From an uncultured Holophagaceae bacterium (lineage in GTDB: Bacteria > Acidobacteriota > Holophagae > Holophagales > Holophagaceae), in contig CAIMFT010000158.1 in assembly GCA_903840385.1 (NCBI GenBank), positions 1 through 64,000 on the forward strand: a DNA stretch of 64,000 bases. Reading direction: 5' to 3'. Within the stretch, counting starts at the first letter, position 1; each line of letters opens with the position of its first letter. The translations under genes and the position numbers were made by a program. The notes below the pieces were generated by a model. The model was given only the letters and a program-made list of their open reading frames with translations, ran no database searches and was not told the origin of the DNA. Positions 45,764 to 55,246 of this stretch are shown here, piece after piece.

Positions 45764-46647
45764 CGGGGGGGCCTCGGAGCGGTGGGACGGATGCGGGTCT
45801 GGCGGACGCGGCCGGTTTCCTCCTCCTCGGCGGGCGGCAGAGCGGCCGCCTGGGGCGGTGGCTGGGGTGCCTGAGGCGCCAGGCCTGCAGCAGGGCGGCC
45901 TTGGGCGGGCTGCACCGAACCGCTGGAAGGCTGGGTGGGCCGAATGGGCTTCACAGGCTGGGGCGGGGTTGGCAGAGCCACGGCCACGGGACGGCTGGGC
46001 TTCGCTGCCACCGATACCCGGGCTGGGGCAGGGGCTTGGCCAGCGGGAGCCTGGTTGATGGCCTTGATCTTGAAGGGCGGGGGGACGGCTGCCGCGGGGA
46101 GGGTGACCTCGAAGTCCCAGCCGCCGCCGTTGCGCTCGGACTCGCGCTCCAGGACCACCTGGGCGAACACTGGCGTCCCGCGCAGGGCCTCCACGAAGGC
46201 CGCCTCAGCCTCCCGGGTGCGGGCCTCGGCCTTGAGCTTGAGGACCACCTGCTGGGCGCTGCTGCGGGCCCGCTGCAGGCCCTTCAGCCGCATGTCTGGC
46301 ACCATGCACTGCTCCAGCTCCGCCGTGAGGCGGGACCAGGGCAGGGCGCGCTCCTGGAGGATGCGCTCCGCCAGCTTCCAGCGGGCCTGCTCCTTGGCGG
46401 CGTCCATCTCCTGGAGCGAGGCCTGGATCTGCTGCTCCTGGCGGGAGGCCCGCCGGGCTTCCTCGGTGAGGCTGACGGCATCCCGGCCGGCGCGGTCCGC
46501 CTGGTGGTAGGCCCGCCAGGTGAAGCCGATGCTCCCCAGCAGGACCGCAGTGCCGAAGGCCAGGGCCGCCCAGCCCAGGCTCCGGTGGCGCTGCCGCCAG
46601 AGGCTGGGGCGCGGGGCCAGGTTGAGGGAAAGGACCGGTACGGCCAT
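45760..46647 (-). CDS. PilN-like protein
   Basis: LNLAPRPSLWRQRHRSLGWAALAFGTAVLLGSIGFTWRAY (NLLP-like start, TM, coiled coil), synteny. Confidence 0.6.
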   Translation of the reverse strand: MAVPVLSLNLAPRPSLWRQRHRSLGWAALAFGTAVLLGSIGFTWRAYHQADRAGRDAVSLTEEARRASRQEQQIQASLQEMDAAKEQARWKLAERILQERALPWSRLTAELEQCMVPDMRLKGLQRARSSAQQVVLKLKAEARTREAEAAFVEALRGTPVFAQVVLERESERNGGGWDFEVTLPAAAVPPPFKIKAINQAPAGQAPAPARVSVAAKPSRPVAVALPTPPQPVKPIRPTQPSSGSVQPAQGRPAAGLAPQAPQPPPQAAALPPAEEEETGRVRQTRIRPTAPRPPR

Positions 46648-47378
46648 CAGCGCACCTCGCCCAGGACCGCACGGTCATCGAGGAAGCGGATGGGCAGGTC
46701 GGCCTGGGGCCAGGTGGCGGCGCCCCAGATGTAGAGCTGCTGAGGCTTGCGGGACTCCCGCTGGAGGAAGGCTGCGCTGGGCGCAATGCGCTCCTCCAGC
46801 CAGCCTTCGGGGGAGAGGGGCTCGGTCCACTGCCGCAGCAGGCAGAGCGTGCGGCCCCAGGCCACCAGGGTGCCCGCGAAGAGGCCGGGCTCCATGGGGC
46901 TCAGGCTCAGAAGCAGGCCCGGCATGGTGAGAGAGGGGGCGAGCTGGTTGTAGAGGTGCAGCCAGCGCGGGGTCAGGGCATGGACGACGCGGTCGGTGCG
47001 CAGGGCTACCTGCAGCAGCTCGTCGCGGAAGTCCTGGCGGATCCCGGCGGTCAGCCAGAGGCCGGACTCGACCTCCAGGGCCTGCACGAAGTGCGGCTCT
47101 TCCAGGGAGAGGATCTGTGCGAACCGCCACCGGAAGAAGGCCTCCTGCGCCTCAGCGCCCTTGGGGAGCTCCGGGATGTCGCGGATCAGGACCGAGGGGC
47201 ACCACAGGTCGTCCACCACCCACCGAGAGGGGCCCGGGGGCAGGGCGGCGAGGGCCTGGAGCAGCACATCTTCGCTGGGCGGCCCCTGGATGACGTGGTT
47301 GAAGGATCCCGCCAGCACCCGGTGGGCCTCCAGCCAAAGCAGCGATGCCTCGGGGGTGGTGAACAGGGGGTTCTTCAC
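46647..47378 (-). CDS. PilM/GspL-like protein, highly divergent
   Basis: Position at head of pilMNOP-secretin cluster; no obvious actin-like ATPase motif. Confidence 0.45.
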   Translation of the reverse strand: MKNPLFTTPEASLLWLEAHRVLAGSFNHVIQGPPSEDVLLQALAALPPGPSRWVVDDLWCPSVLIRDIPELPKGAEAQEAFFRWRFAQILSLEEPHFVQALEVESGLWLTAGIRQDFRDELLQVALRTDRVVHALTPRWLHLYNQLAPSLTMPGLLLSLSPMEPGLFAGTLVAWGRTLCLLRQWTEPLSPEGWLEERIAPSAAFLQRESRKPQQLYIWGAATWPQADLPIRFLDDRAVLGEVR

Positions 47379-47610
47379 GGCTGGACCCCATCTTCATGCC
47401 CTCGCTGGCGGCCAGGGGCCGCAGGGTCCTGCTCGAGGGCTTGGCAAGGCTGCACAGGTGGCTCCGGACATGGCCTGGGAAGAACCGAGTCTACCGGGCT
47501 TCGGGCCGATTCCCAAGGGGACCCCCGCTGGATAGCGGACCCGGATTCCTCTTCCGTTATGGGATGATGAATGGGAATGTTCCCCACCCCCTCACCGGAG
47601 CACTGACTCT

Positions 47611-50600
47611 GTGCGTCTGATTTCTCTCGAACTTCACGGATTCAAGTCCTTCGCCGATGCCCAGAAGCTCAGCTTCCCGGGGGGCATGACGGCGGTGGTG
47701 GGGCCGAACGGCTGTGGCAAGTCCAACATCTCGGACAGCCTGGCCTGGGTGCTGGGCGAGCAGCGGCCCTCCATGCTCCGGGGCGCTGAGATGTCAGATG
47801 TGATCTTTGGCGGGACCGCCCAGCGGCGCCCCATGGGCCTGGCCGAGGTGAAGCTGGTCCTGGAGATGCCCGATCCCACCCTGCCCGGTGCCGTTCGCGA
47901 GGTGGGCATCTCCCGCCGGCTCTACCGGGACACGGGGAGCGAGTACCGCATCAATGGCCGCGAGGCCCGCCTCAAGGATGTCCAGGATCTGCTGCTGGAC
48001 ACGGGCATGGGCACCCGGGCCTACAGCTTCATCCAGCAGGGCCAGATTGACCTCATCCTCAGCAGCCGCCCCAAAGACCGCCGCCTCCTGCTGGAAGAGG
48101 CCGCGGGCATTACCCGCTACAAGCTGCGCCGGGGCGAGGCGGAGCGCCGCCTGGATGAGACCCGGGCCAACCTGCAGCGGCTGGATGACATCCTCTTCGA
48201 GCTCAACAAGCAGATGGAGTCCCTGCGCCGCCAGGCCGCCCGGGCCCGGAAGGCCAAGGAGCTGGACAGCGAGATCAAGGCCACCCAGCGCATCCTGCTG
48301 GCGGGCAAGGCCGTGGAGCTGGAAGCCGCCAAGGAGCGCATCCTGGACCAGCTGGACCAGGCCGAGCGGCGGGTCGCCGAGCTCACGGCCCAGGTCTCTG
48401 AGAAGGCCTCCGAGGTTGAGACCCTCCGGCTGTCCGTGGATGAGCAGCAGCAGGCCCAGGCCCGCCGGGCCGCCGCCATGCTGGGGCTCGACCAGAGGCT
48501 GCAGCTGGCGGACCAGGAGCGCGGCTTCCAGATCGAGCGCCGGGAGGAGGCTCAGGCCCAGGGCCAGCGCCTCAGTGAGCGGATCCAGGCCCTGACGGAC
48601 CGCCTGTCCGAGACCGGGGACTCCTTCACCGCCCTGGAGGCCCTGGTCCTGGAGGCCGGTGCTCGGCTGGCGACCTGTGAGGGCAGGCTGGCGGCCGCGG
48701 AGGAAGCCGTGGGCCTGGCCCAGGGAGCCCTGCGCCACGAGGAGGCCGGCCTCCAGGGGCTGAAGAACCAGAAGGCCGCCAGCCAGCAGGAGGCCCTGGT
48801 GCGCCAGCGGCAGCGGCTGGGTTTCCAGAGCCAGATCGCCCAGCTGGAAGGCCGGCTGGATGCCCTCAACCACGAGGAGTCCATTCGGGCCCCGCGCCTG
48901 GACGGCCTGCTGGCGGAGGCCGCCACCCTGGCCCGCAGCCTGGAGGGGCTGCAGAGCCAGCTGGAGGGAGCCGAGGACGGCGCCCTGGAGCAGCGCAGGC
49001 AGGCCGAGACCCTCGAGGAAGCCCAGCGGACTCTGGAGCAGGAGCGCCAGCGCACCGAAGGTGAGCTGGAAGCCAGCGAGCGCCGCCTGCGCCAGCTGTC
49101 GGACCTGCTCTCCCGGGCCTTCGGGGATGCGGAGCTGCAGAAGGGCCTGGGCTGGCTGAAGGAGCAGGGCCTGCGCCCCTCCGCCCTGGTGGAACTGCTC
49201 TCCGTGGACGAAGCCCAGCGCCCTGACCTGGAGCGGCTGCTGGGAGTGTGGCTGCAGGCCCTCGGTGCCGATGCGGCCCTGGCGGCCCGCTCTGCCGGAG
49301 CCCCGGGGCACCTGCTGCTGGCCCTGGAGGCCACTGCGCCGGTCCCGGAGACGCCCCCGGGCTGCGAGCCTCTCCGTGCCCACCTGCGCTGGGCCTCCAG
49401 CCAGCGGCCTCTGGGCGTCCTGCTGGACCGCGCCTTCCGCTGCGCCGACGCCGACCTGCCGGCCCTGGCCCAGCTTCACCCAGACCTCGCCTTGGTCTCC
49501 CCAGCCTTCATCCGCCTCCCCTACGGCCCGCTCCAGCTGGGCGTCTCGGCGCCCGCCGCCTCGCCCCTGAAGCTTCGGGCCGAGCAGGAAGCGGCCCAGA
49601 CCAGCCGGGAAGCCCTGCTGGACCAGCTGGAGGCCCTGGAGGCCCGCCGCAGCCAGGCCGGTGCCGAGGCCCGGGCGGCCCGGGCGCGGTCCCTGGAAAT
49701 CGACGAGGACCTGCGCGGCCTGCGGCGCCGGGTGGAGACCCTCAAGGGCCAGGGCACCTCGGTGCAGGCTCAGCTGGGCGAGATCCAGGCCGCCAGCGAG
49801 CGGGCGGATGCTCTGTGGGAACAGATTGAGACGGAGATCCAGCGCCTCCAGGACCTGCTGCGGGAGCTGGACAGCCACCCAGAGGAGGCCGTGGACGCCG
49901 CCCTGGAAGAGGCGATTCACCAGGCTGAGGATGGCGTTCGACAGGCGCGGCTCCGCATGGATGAGCGCCGGGACGAGCGACTTGAGGCCGCCCGCAGCCG
50001 GGATGCCGCCTGGGCCGAGCGGGATGGGCACGAGCGCCACCTGCAGCTGACCCAGCGGGGCCGCTTTGATCTGGAGACCGAGCGCCAGGGCCTGGAGGCC
50101 GAGGTTGCGGGCCAGACCGAGCGTGGGGAAGGCTGCACCCGCCGCCTGACGGAGCTGGAGACCGAGTCCCAGACCCTGCTGGAGGAGCGGGCCGGGATCC
50201 AGGCCCAGGCGCAGGAGGCCCAGCCCAAGCTAGAGCTGGCTCAGGAGGCCCTGAGGGTCCAGGAGCGAGGCGCTCGGGAGTTCCAGGAGGCCCTGGAGAA
50301 CGCCCGGGCCCAGCACCAGGAAGTGCTCCTCCATGGGGCCCAGGTGCAGGGCAGCCAGGAGGCCCTGTCCAAGGAAGTCGAGCTGGCCCTGGGGCTGGAG
50401 GTGCCGGCCTTCCTGGCGGGTCTGGACGAGGCGGAGCGCCTCGCATGGGAAGAGGGCGAGCTGATCCACCAGACGCACCTCAATGAGCTGCAGGGCCGCC
50501 GCCTGGAGCTGGGTGGGGTGAACCCCCTGGCCATCCAGGAACTGGAAGAGGCAGAGGCCCGTCTGGCCTTCATGAATGAGCAGCGGGCCGATGTCACCGC

Positions 50601-51120
50601 TGCCATCGGCAACCTCGAGACCACCATCCAGGAGATCAACGCCACCAGTGAGGAGCGCTTCCAGGAAGCCTTCGACTACATCAATCTGCGCTTCCAGGAA
50701 GTCTTCCGGGAAGCCTTCGGCGGTGGGAGTGCGCAGCTGATCCTGGAGGATCCCCGCAACCTGCTGGAGTGCGGCATTGAGATCACCGCCCAGCCGCCGG
50801 GCAAGTCCGCCAAGTCCCTCACCCTGCTCAGCGGTGGTGAGAAGGCTCTCACGGCCATCTCCCTGCTCTTTGCCATCTTCCACTTCAAGCCCAGCCCCTT
50901 CTGTGTACTGGACGAGGTGGATGCGCCCCTTGATGAAGCCAATGTGGGCCGGTTCGCCGCCATGGTGCAGAAGATGAAAGCCGACACGCAGTTCATCGTC
51001 ATCACCCACCAGAAGCCCACCATGGTGGCCGCCGACACCCTCTACGGCGTGACCATGGAGGAGGCCGGGTGCTCCCGGTTGGTCAGTGTTCAGCTGCGCG
51101 AGGCCGAATCCCTCGTATGA
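47611..51120 (+). CDS. smc: Chromosome segregation protein SMC
   Basis: GTG start; LELHGFKSFADAQKLSFPGGMTAVVGPNGCGKSNISDSLAWVLGEQ; C-terminal LLSGGEKALTAISLLFAIF...VLDEVDAPLDEANVGRF. Confidence 0.96.
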   Translation: MRLISLELHGFKSFADAQKLSFPGGMTAVVGPNGCGKSNISDSLAWVLGEQRPSMLRGAEMSDVIFGGTAQRRPMGLAEVKLVLEMPDPTLPGAVREVGISRRLYRDTGSEYRINGREARLKDVQDLLLDTGMGTRAYSFIQQGQIDLILSSRPKDRRLLLEEAAGITRYKLRRGEAERRLDETRANLQRLDDILFELNKQMESLRRQAARARKAKELDSEIKATQRILLAGKAVELEAAKERILDQLDQAERRVAELTAQVSEKASEVETLRLSVDEQQQAQARRAAAMLGLDQRLQLADQERGFQIERREEAQAQGQRLSERIQALTDRLSETGDSFTALEALVLEAGARLATCEGRLAAAEEAVGLAQGALRHEEAGLQGLKNQKAASQQEALVRQRQRLGFQSQIAQLEGRLDALNHEESIRAPRLDGLLAEAATLARSLEGLQSQLEGAEDGALEQRRQAETLEEAQRTLEQERQRTEGELEASERRLRQLSDLLSRAFGDAELQKGLGWLKEQGLRPSALVELLSVDEAQRPDLERLLGVWLQALGADAALAARSAGAPGHLLLALEATAPVPETPPGCEPLRAHLRWASSQRPLGVLLDRAFRCADADLPALAQLHPDLALVSPAFIRLPYGPLQLGVSAPAASPLKLRAEQEAAQTSREALLDQLEALEARRSQAGAEARAARARSLEIDEDLRGLRRRVETLKGQGTSVQAQLGEIQAASERADALWEQIETEIQRLQDLLRELDSHPEEAVDAALEEAIHQAEDGVRQARLRMDERRDERLEAARSRDAAWAERDGHERHLQLTQRGRFDLETERQGLEAEVAGQTERGEGCTRRLTELETESQTLLEERAGIQAQAQEAQPKLELAQEALRVQERGAREFQEALENARAQHQEVLLHGAQVQGSQEALSKEVELALGLEVPAFLAGLDEAERLAWEEGELIHQTHLNELQGRRLELGGVNPLAIQELEEAEARLAFMNEQRADVTAAIGNLETTIQEINATSEERFQEAFDYINLRFQEVFREAFGGGSAQLILEDPRNLLECGIEITAQPPGKSAKSLTLLSGGEKALTAISLLFAIFHFKPSPFCVLDEVDAPLDEANVGRFAAMVQKMKADTQFIVITHQKPTMVAADTLYGVTMEEAGCSRLVSVQLREAESLV

Positions 51121-51438
51121 CGAAGCAGAAAAATTTGCGGATGTTTTGGTGACCTGCCGGGCGTGATTTCAGCCTTCCCCATGGCATTGCTGGGGAAAAG
51201 TCATTGTGGAAAACCCAGAATCTGGCCAAATTTTCAAATCCTACCGATGTAATCTATACAAACAATGCAAACAATAAAGATGCATAGACTACAACACATT
51301 GCTATTGAGGTAGGAAACCTATACCTGGACAGGGTTTAGGCTGTTCCAATTGGCCATATCCGCAGGCTTTTCCACAGGGGACTGGAGCCCGTCTGTAAGT
51401 ATTTGGCAACGTTCATGTGACAGAGTCGTGACGGGAAA

Positions 51439-52980
51439 TCAGGACCCCACTTCGCCTTCCAGGAACTCCACCCGGACCCACTCGGCCAGGGTGCTCTCGG
51501 GGACTCCCAGCATGGTCAGGTGCTCCATGGCCATCTTCATGCTCTGGCCTTCCTCCTGGCAGATGAGGAGGCGCTGCTTCCAGGCTTGAACGGCCAGAGG
51601 CCGCAGCTCAGGCTCGCCCTGGTCCATGCGCTTTTCGAGGATGAAGCCCAGGTTGTTGGCGGCCTTCCGGTGCTGGGGCTCCAGGGCCAGGGCCCGCTCG
51701 TAGGCGTCCGTGCCCTCCTTCAGGTGCCCGGTGACTTCCAGGGCCACGCCCTTGGCATTCCAAACGTCAGCGTCCTGGGGGGCCAGGGCAAGGGCCTTCT
51801 CCACCATGGCCATCTGGTCTTCCCGGCGGTTGGCGAAGCGGTACACCTCGGAGAGGCCCAGGTAGGCGCTGTACTCACCGGGATCCTGCTCCAGGGCCTC
51901 CAGGAAGGTCTGCTCGGCGGCCTGGGACTGCTGGGTCTCCAGCAGGACGTAGCCCAGCTGAACCTGGAGGTCCGCGGCGTCGGGTTCCCGCAGCAGGGCC
52001 TCGCGGTAGCAGCGCATGGCATCGTCCCAGCGGCTCTCCTCGCGGGCCATGTCACCCAGGGCGGCCCAGGGGTTGGCAGCCTCAGGGTCGGTCTCGGCGG
52101 CGAGGGTGAAGTAGGACAGGGCTCCCTCCCGGTCGCCCTGGTCCCGCTTCAGCTCACCCAGCAGAGCCTGGGCCTCGGCCAGCACGGGAGCAGGAGGGGC
52201 AAGCAGCATGAGCGTGTGCAGCTGACCCTGGGCCAGCTCCAGGTGCCCCTGCTCGCTGAAGGTCTCCGCCAGGATGAAGTAGCTGGCGGGATCCGTGACA
52301 TGCAGGCTGCGGGCCCGCTGGATGCAGCGCAGCCCCTCGGCCAGCTCGCCACGGTTGAGCAGCAGCTCGCCCAGGGCATGCCAGCCCCAGTAGTAGCACT
52401 CCTCGGCCTGGAGGGCCGCCACCAGCTGGGCCTCAGCGCTGGGGTGGTCGCCCAGCTGCTCCATGGCGATGGCCAGGAGGCGCAGGGTGCGGGGGTCCTT
52501 GGGGTTGAGGCTCAGGGCCTTGAGCAGCCAGGCCTTCCCCTCAGCGGGGTGGTTCAGGTGCAGCTGGACCAGCCCTGTGAGCTCGAGGGCCTTGGCATCC
52601 TGGCCATTGCGCACCAGGGACTGCCGGAGGTCTTCCTCAGCGCCTTCGGGATCTTGCATGAGCAGGCGCAGGTAGCCCAGGTTGCGCAGGTGGCCGCCCT
52701 CGGCAGGATGCTCGTCCCGGAGGGACTCGAGCTGGCCCAGGAGCTCCGGACCCTCCCCGCTGCGGTCATGGTCGCTGAGGCAGAGGAGGCGCTCGAACCA
52801 GGCCTCCACGTGACTCCGGTCTTCGGCCAGGAGCTGGTCCAGGATCTCCCGGGCCTCCTCGTGGCGAGCGCGGCTGTTGAGGGCGCGGGCGTAGGTCAGC
52901 CGGCCGTCGAAACCAGTTCCCGTGGCAGCTTTCAGAGCCGTCAGTGCGGGGTCCAGCAGCTTGATCCAGGGTCGTGCCAT
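51439..52980 (-). CDS. TPR-repeat protein
   Basis: Repeated TPR units, e.g. AANPWAALGDMAREESRWDDAMRCYREALLREPDAADLQVQLGYVLLETQQ. Confidence 0.85.
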   Translation of the reverse strand: MARPWIKLLDPALTALKAATGTGFDGRLTYARALNSRARHEEAREILDQLLAEDRSHVEAWFERLLCLSDHDRSGEGPELLGQLESLRDEHPAEGGHLRNLGYLRLLMQDPEGAEEDLRQSLVRNGQDAKALELTGLVQLHLNHPAEGKAWLLKALSLNPKDPRTLRLLAIAMEQLGDHPSAEAQLVAALQAEECYYWGWHALGELLLNRGELAEGLRCIQRARSLHVTDPASYFILAETFSEQGHLELAQGQLHTLMLLAPPAPVLAEAQALLGELKRDQGDREGALSYFTLAAETDPEAANPWAALGDMAREESRWDDAMRCYREALLREPDAADLQVQLGYVLLETQQSQAAEQTFLEALEQDPGEYSAYLGLSEVYRFANRREDQMAMVEKALALAPQDADVWNAKGVALEVTGHLKEGTDAYERALALEPQHRKAANNLGFILEKRMDQGEPELRPLAVQAWKQRLLICQEEGQSMKMAMEHLTMLGVPESTLAEWVRVEFLEGEVGS

Positions 52981-53090
52981 GGGATGCCTCTCAGTGACAG
53001 TCAGGGTAGCACCTGGGCGGGAAAGGAACGATGGGCCCCACGGCGCCTAGCGGGCCAGGCCGGCGGAAGTACGGTCAGGGACCCGCGGAC

Positions 53091-53678
53091 TCACCGCTGC
53101 AGGGCTTTCAGGGCCTGCCGGATGGCGTCGGCCAGGGGCGGCTTGGCGGCGCGCATGCTGGCCACGATGGGCAGCACGGCGTCCTCGCGGAAGCCGAGGT
53201 TGGTGAGGGCTGAGCGCAGGCTCTCTTCCCATGGATCACCGCCAGGGCCGATGGCAAGGCCGTCCAGGCCGGAGAGCCCGCCCAGCTTCTCGGAGAGCTC
53301 GAAGCAGACCTTCTCGGCGGTCTTCTTGCCCACCCCCGGGATGCGCGTAAGGGTCTTGACGTCCCGGCCTCGGATGGCCTGCACCAGGTCCTCGAGGGAG
53401 AGGGCGCCCAGGGCCGCCAGGGCCAACCTGGGGCCCACACCATCCACCTTCACCAGCAGGCGGTAGAGCTCCCGCTCCTGGGGGGCGGAGAAGCCCAGCA
53501 GGGAGATGTCGTTCTCCCGCACCAGCAGCTCGGTGTGCAGGACCACCTGGCTGCCCACCTCCGGCAGCAGGCCATAGGTGGAGAGGCTGATGGCGGCGGC
53601 GTAGCCCACCCCTGCACACTCCACGAGGGCAAGGTTGGGCAGCTTCTGGATGAGTTCCCCGCGGAGGCGTCCGATCAT
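53091..53678 (-). CDS. ruvA: Holliday junction DNA helicase subunit RuvA
   Basis: MIGRLRGELIQKLPNLALVECAGVGYAAAISLSTY; LLVKVDGVGPRLALAALG; IPGVGKKTAEKVCFELSEKL. Confidence 0.95.
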   Translation of the reverse strand: MIGRLRGELIQKLPNLALVECAGVGYAAAISLSTYGLLPEVGSQVVLHTELLVRENDISLLGFSAPQERELYRLLVKVDGVGPRLALAALGALSLEDLVQAIRGRDVKTLTRIPGVGKKTAEKVCFELSEKLGGLSGLDGLAIGPGGDPWEESLRSALTNLGFREDAVLPIVASMRAAKPPLADAIRQALKALQR

Positions 53679-53845
53679 GCTCCGAGGATACCGGAACCGA
53701 CGGCGGCGGCGCGGCTGCCTAGCCACCTTGGATGCAGCACTTCGACAGGGGGCCGGCGCGGGTGGACGGTTATTGGTCACAAGTCCCAGTGGTTGCAGCG
53801 CCGCCTTGCTAGGATCACAGCCAATTCCTTCTCAGAGCGTGCCCC

Positions 53846-55246
53846 ATGGCCCAGCAGGCATTTGTCCAATCCCTTCGGCAGATTGTTGGGGACGCCAACG
53901 TCCTCGACTCGGATGTCCACCTCCAGCTGTATCAGTACGACGCCTATCTGGAGGAGCGCCGTCCGGACGCCGTGGTCTTCGTGCACTCCACGGAGGAAGT
54001 GGCCCGCGTGGTGAAGGTCTGCCATGACTATGGCGTGCCCTTCGTCCCTCGGGGCGGGGGCACCAACCTGAGCGGCGGCACCATCCCCTTCAAGGGCGGC
54101 GTGGTGCTGGAGATGATCCGCATGAACCGCCTCCTCGAGGTGGACAAGGCCAACCTGCGGGCTCGTGTTCAGCCGGGCATGTTCAACCTGGAGCTGGGCA
54201 ATGCCCTGGCGCCCCTGGGCTACCAGTACCTGCCGGATCCCGCCAGCCAGAAGGCCGCCACGCTGGGTGGCAACGTGGCCGAAAACTCCGGTGGGCCGCA
54301 CTGCTTCAAGTACGGCGTGACCACCAACCATGTCACGGGCCTCACGGTGGTGCTCTCGGACGGTGCCGTTGTGACGCTCGGGGGCGAGGCCCCCGATGAG
54401 CCCGGCTACGACCTGACGGGGGTCTTCGTGGGGAGCGAAGGCACCTTCGGGGTGTGCACCGAGGTGGTGGTGCGCATCGTGCGCCAGGCCGAGGGCGTGA
54501 AGACCATGCTCGCCATCTACGACAGCATCGAGAAGGGCAGCGAGACCGTGTCTGCCATCGTGGCCGCCGGCATGGTTCCGGCGACGCTGGAGATGATGGA
54601 TCAGCTCGTCATCCAGGCCGTGGAGAAGTCCCTCTCCTGCGGCCTGCCCCTGGACTGTGCGACGGTGCTCATCATCGAGGTGGACGGACTGAAGGACGAC
54701 CTCGAAGCCCAGACCGAGGCCATTGAGCGCCTCTGCCTGGCCCACGGTGCCCGCGAGGTGCGGGTCGCCAAGAATGATGCGGAGCGGGCCCTGCTGTGGG
54801 CCGGGCGGCGCGGGGCTTTCGGGGCCGTGGCCCGCCTCACGCCCAGCTACCTGGTGTGCGATGGCACCGTGCCCCGCACGGCCCTGCCCGAAGTCCTGCG
54901 GAAGGTCGCCGAAGTCGGCGAGAAGTACGACCTGCGCATTCCCAATGTCTTCCATGCGGGCGACGGCAACCTGCATCCCCTGATCCTGTTCGACTGGCGG
55001 GATGCGGAGCAGAAGGAGCGGGTCATGAAGGCCGGGATGGAGATCCTCGCCCTCTGCGTGCAGCTGGGCGGCACCATCAGCGGGGAGCACGGCGTGGGCC
55101 TGGAGAAGATGGACGCCATGCGTCTGGTCCTCAGCGAGGCCGACATCCGCTGCCAGCTGAAGCTGAAGCAGGCCTTTGATCCCAGCGACCTGGCGAACCC
55201 GGGGAAGATCTTCCCAGCTCCCCTGGAGGTGGCCCATGTCCAGTGA
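53846..55246 (+). CDS. glcD: FAD-linked oxidase, glycolate oxidase subunit GlcD
   Basis: VPFVPRGGGTNLSGGTIPFKGGVVLEMIRMNRLLEVD; GGNVAENSGGPHCFKYGVTTNHVTGL; ISGEHGVGLEK. Confidence 0.92.
   Translation: MAQQAFVQSLRQIVGDANVLDSDVHLQLYQYDAYLEERRPDAVVFVHSTEEVARVVKVCHDYGVPFVPRGGGTNLSGGTIPFKGGVVLEMIRMNRLLEVDKANLRARVQPGMFNLELGNALAPLGYQYLPDPASQKAATLGGNVAENSGGPHCFKYGVTTNHVTGLTVVLSDGAVVTLGGEAPDEPGYDLTGVFVGSEGTFGVCTEVVVRIVRQAEGVKTMLAIYDSIEKGSETVSAIVAAGMVPATLEMMDQLVIQAVEKSLSCGLPLDCATVLIIEVDGLKDDLEAQTEAIERLCLAHGAREVRVAKNDAERALLWAGRRGAFGAVARLTPSYLVCDGTVPRTALPEVLRKVAEVGEKYDLRIPNVFHAGDGNLHPLILFDWRDAEQKERVMKAGMEILALCVQLGGTISGEHGVGLEKMDAMRLVLSEADIRCQLKLKQAFDPSDLANPGKIFPAPLEVAHVQ

Noticed and set aside
47794-50040. 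748-aa minus-strand ORF opposite smc
   Set aside because: Antisense shadow of a Leu/Glu/Ala-rich coiled-coil gene.
51121-51438. Chromosome replication origin
   Set aside because: Only two box-like sites, and no dnaA/dnaN/gidA/parAB neighbours in the window; kept only as a possible DnaA-binding site.
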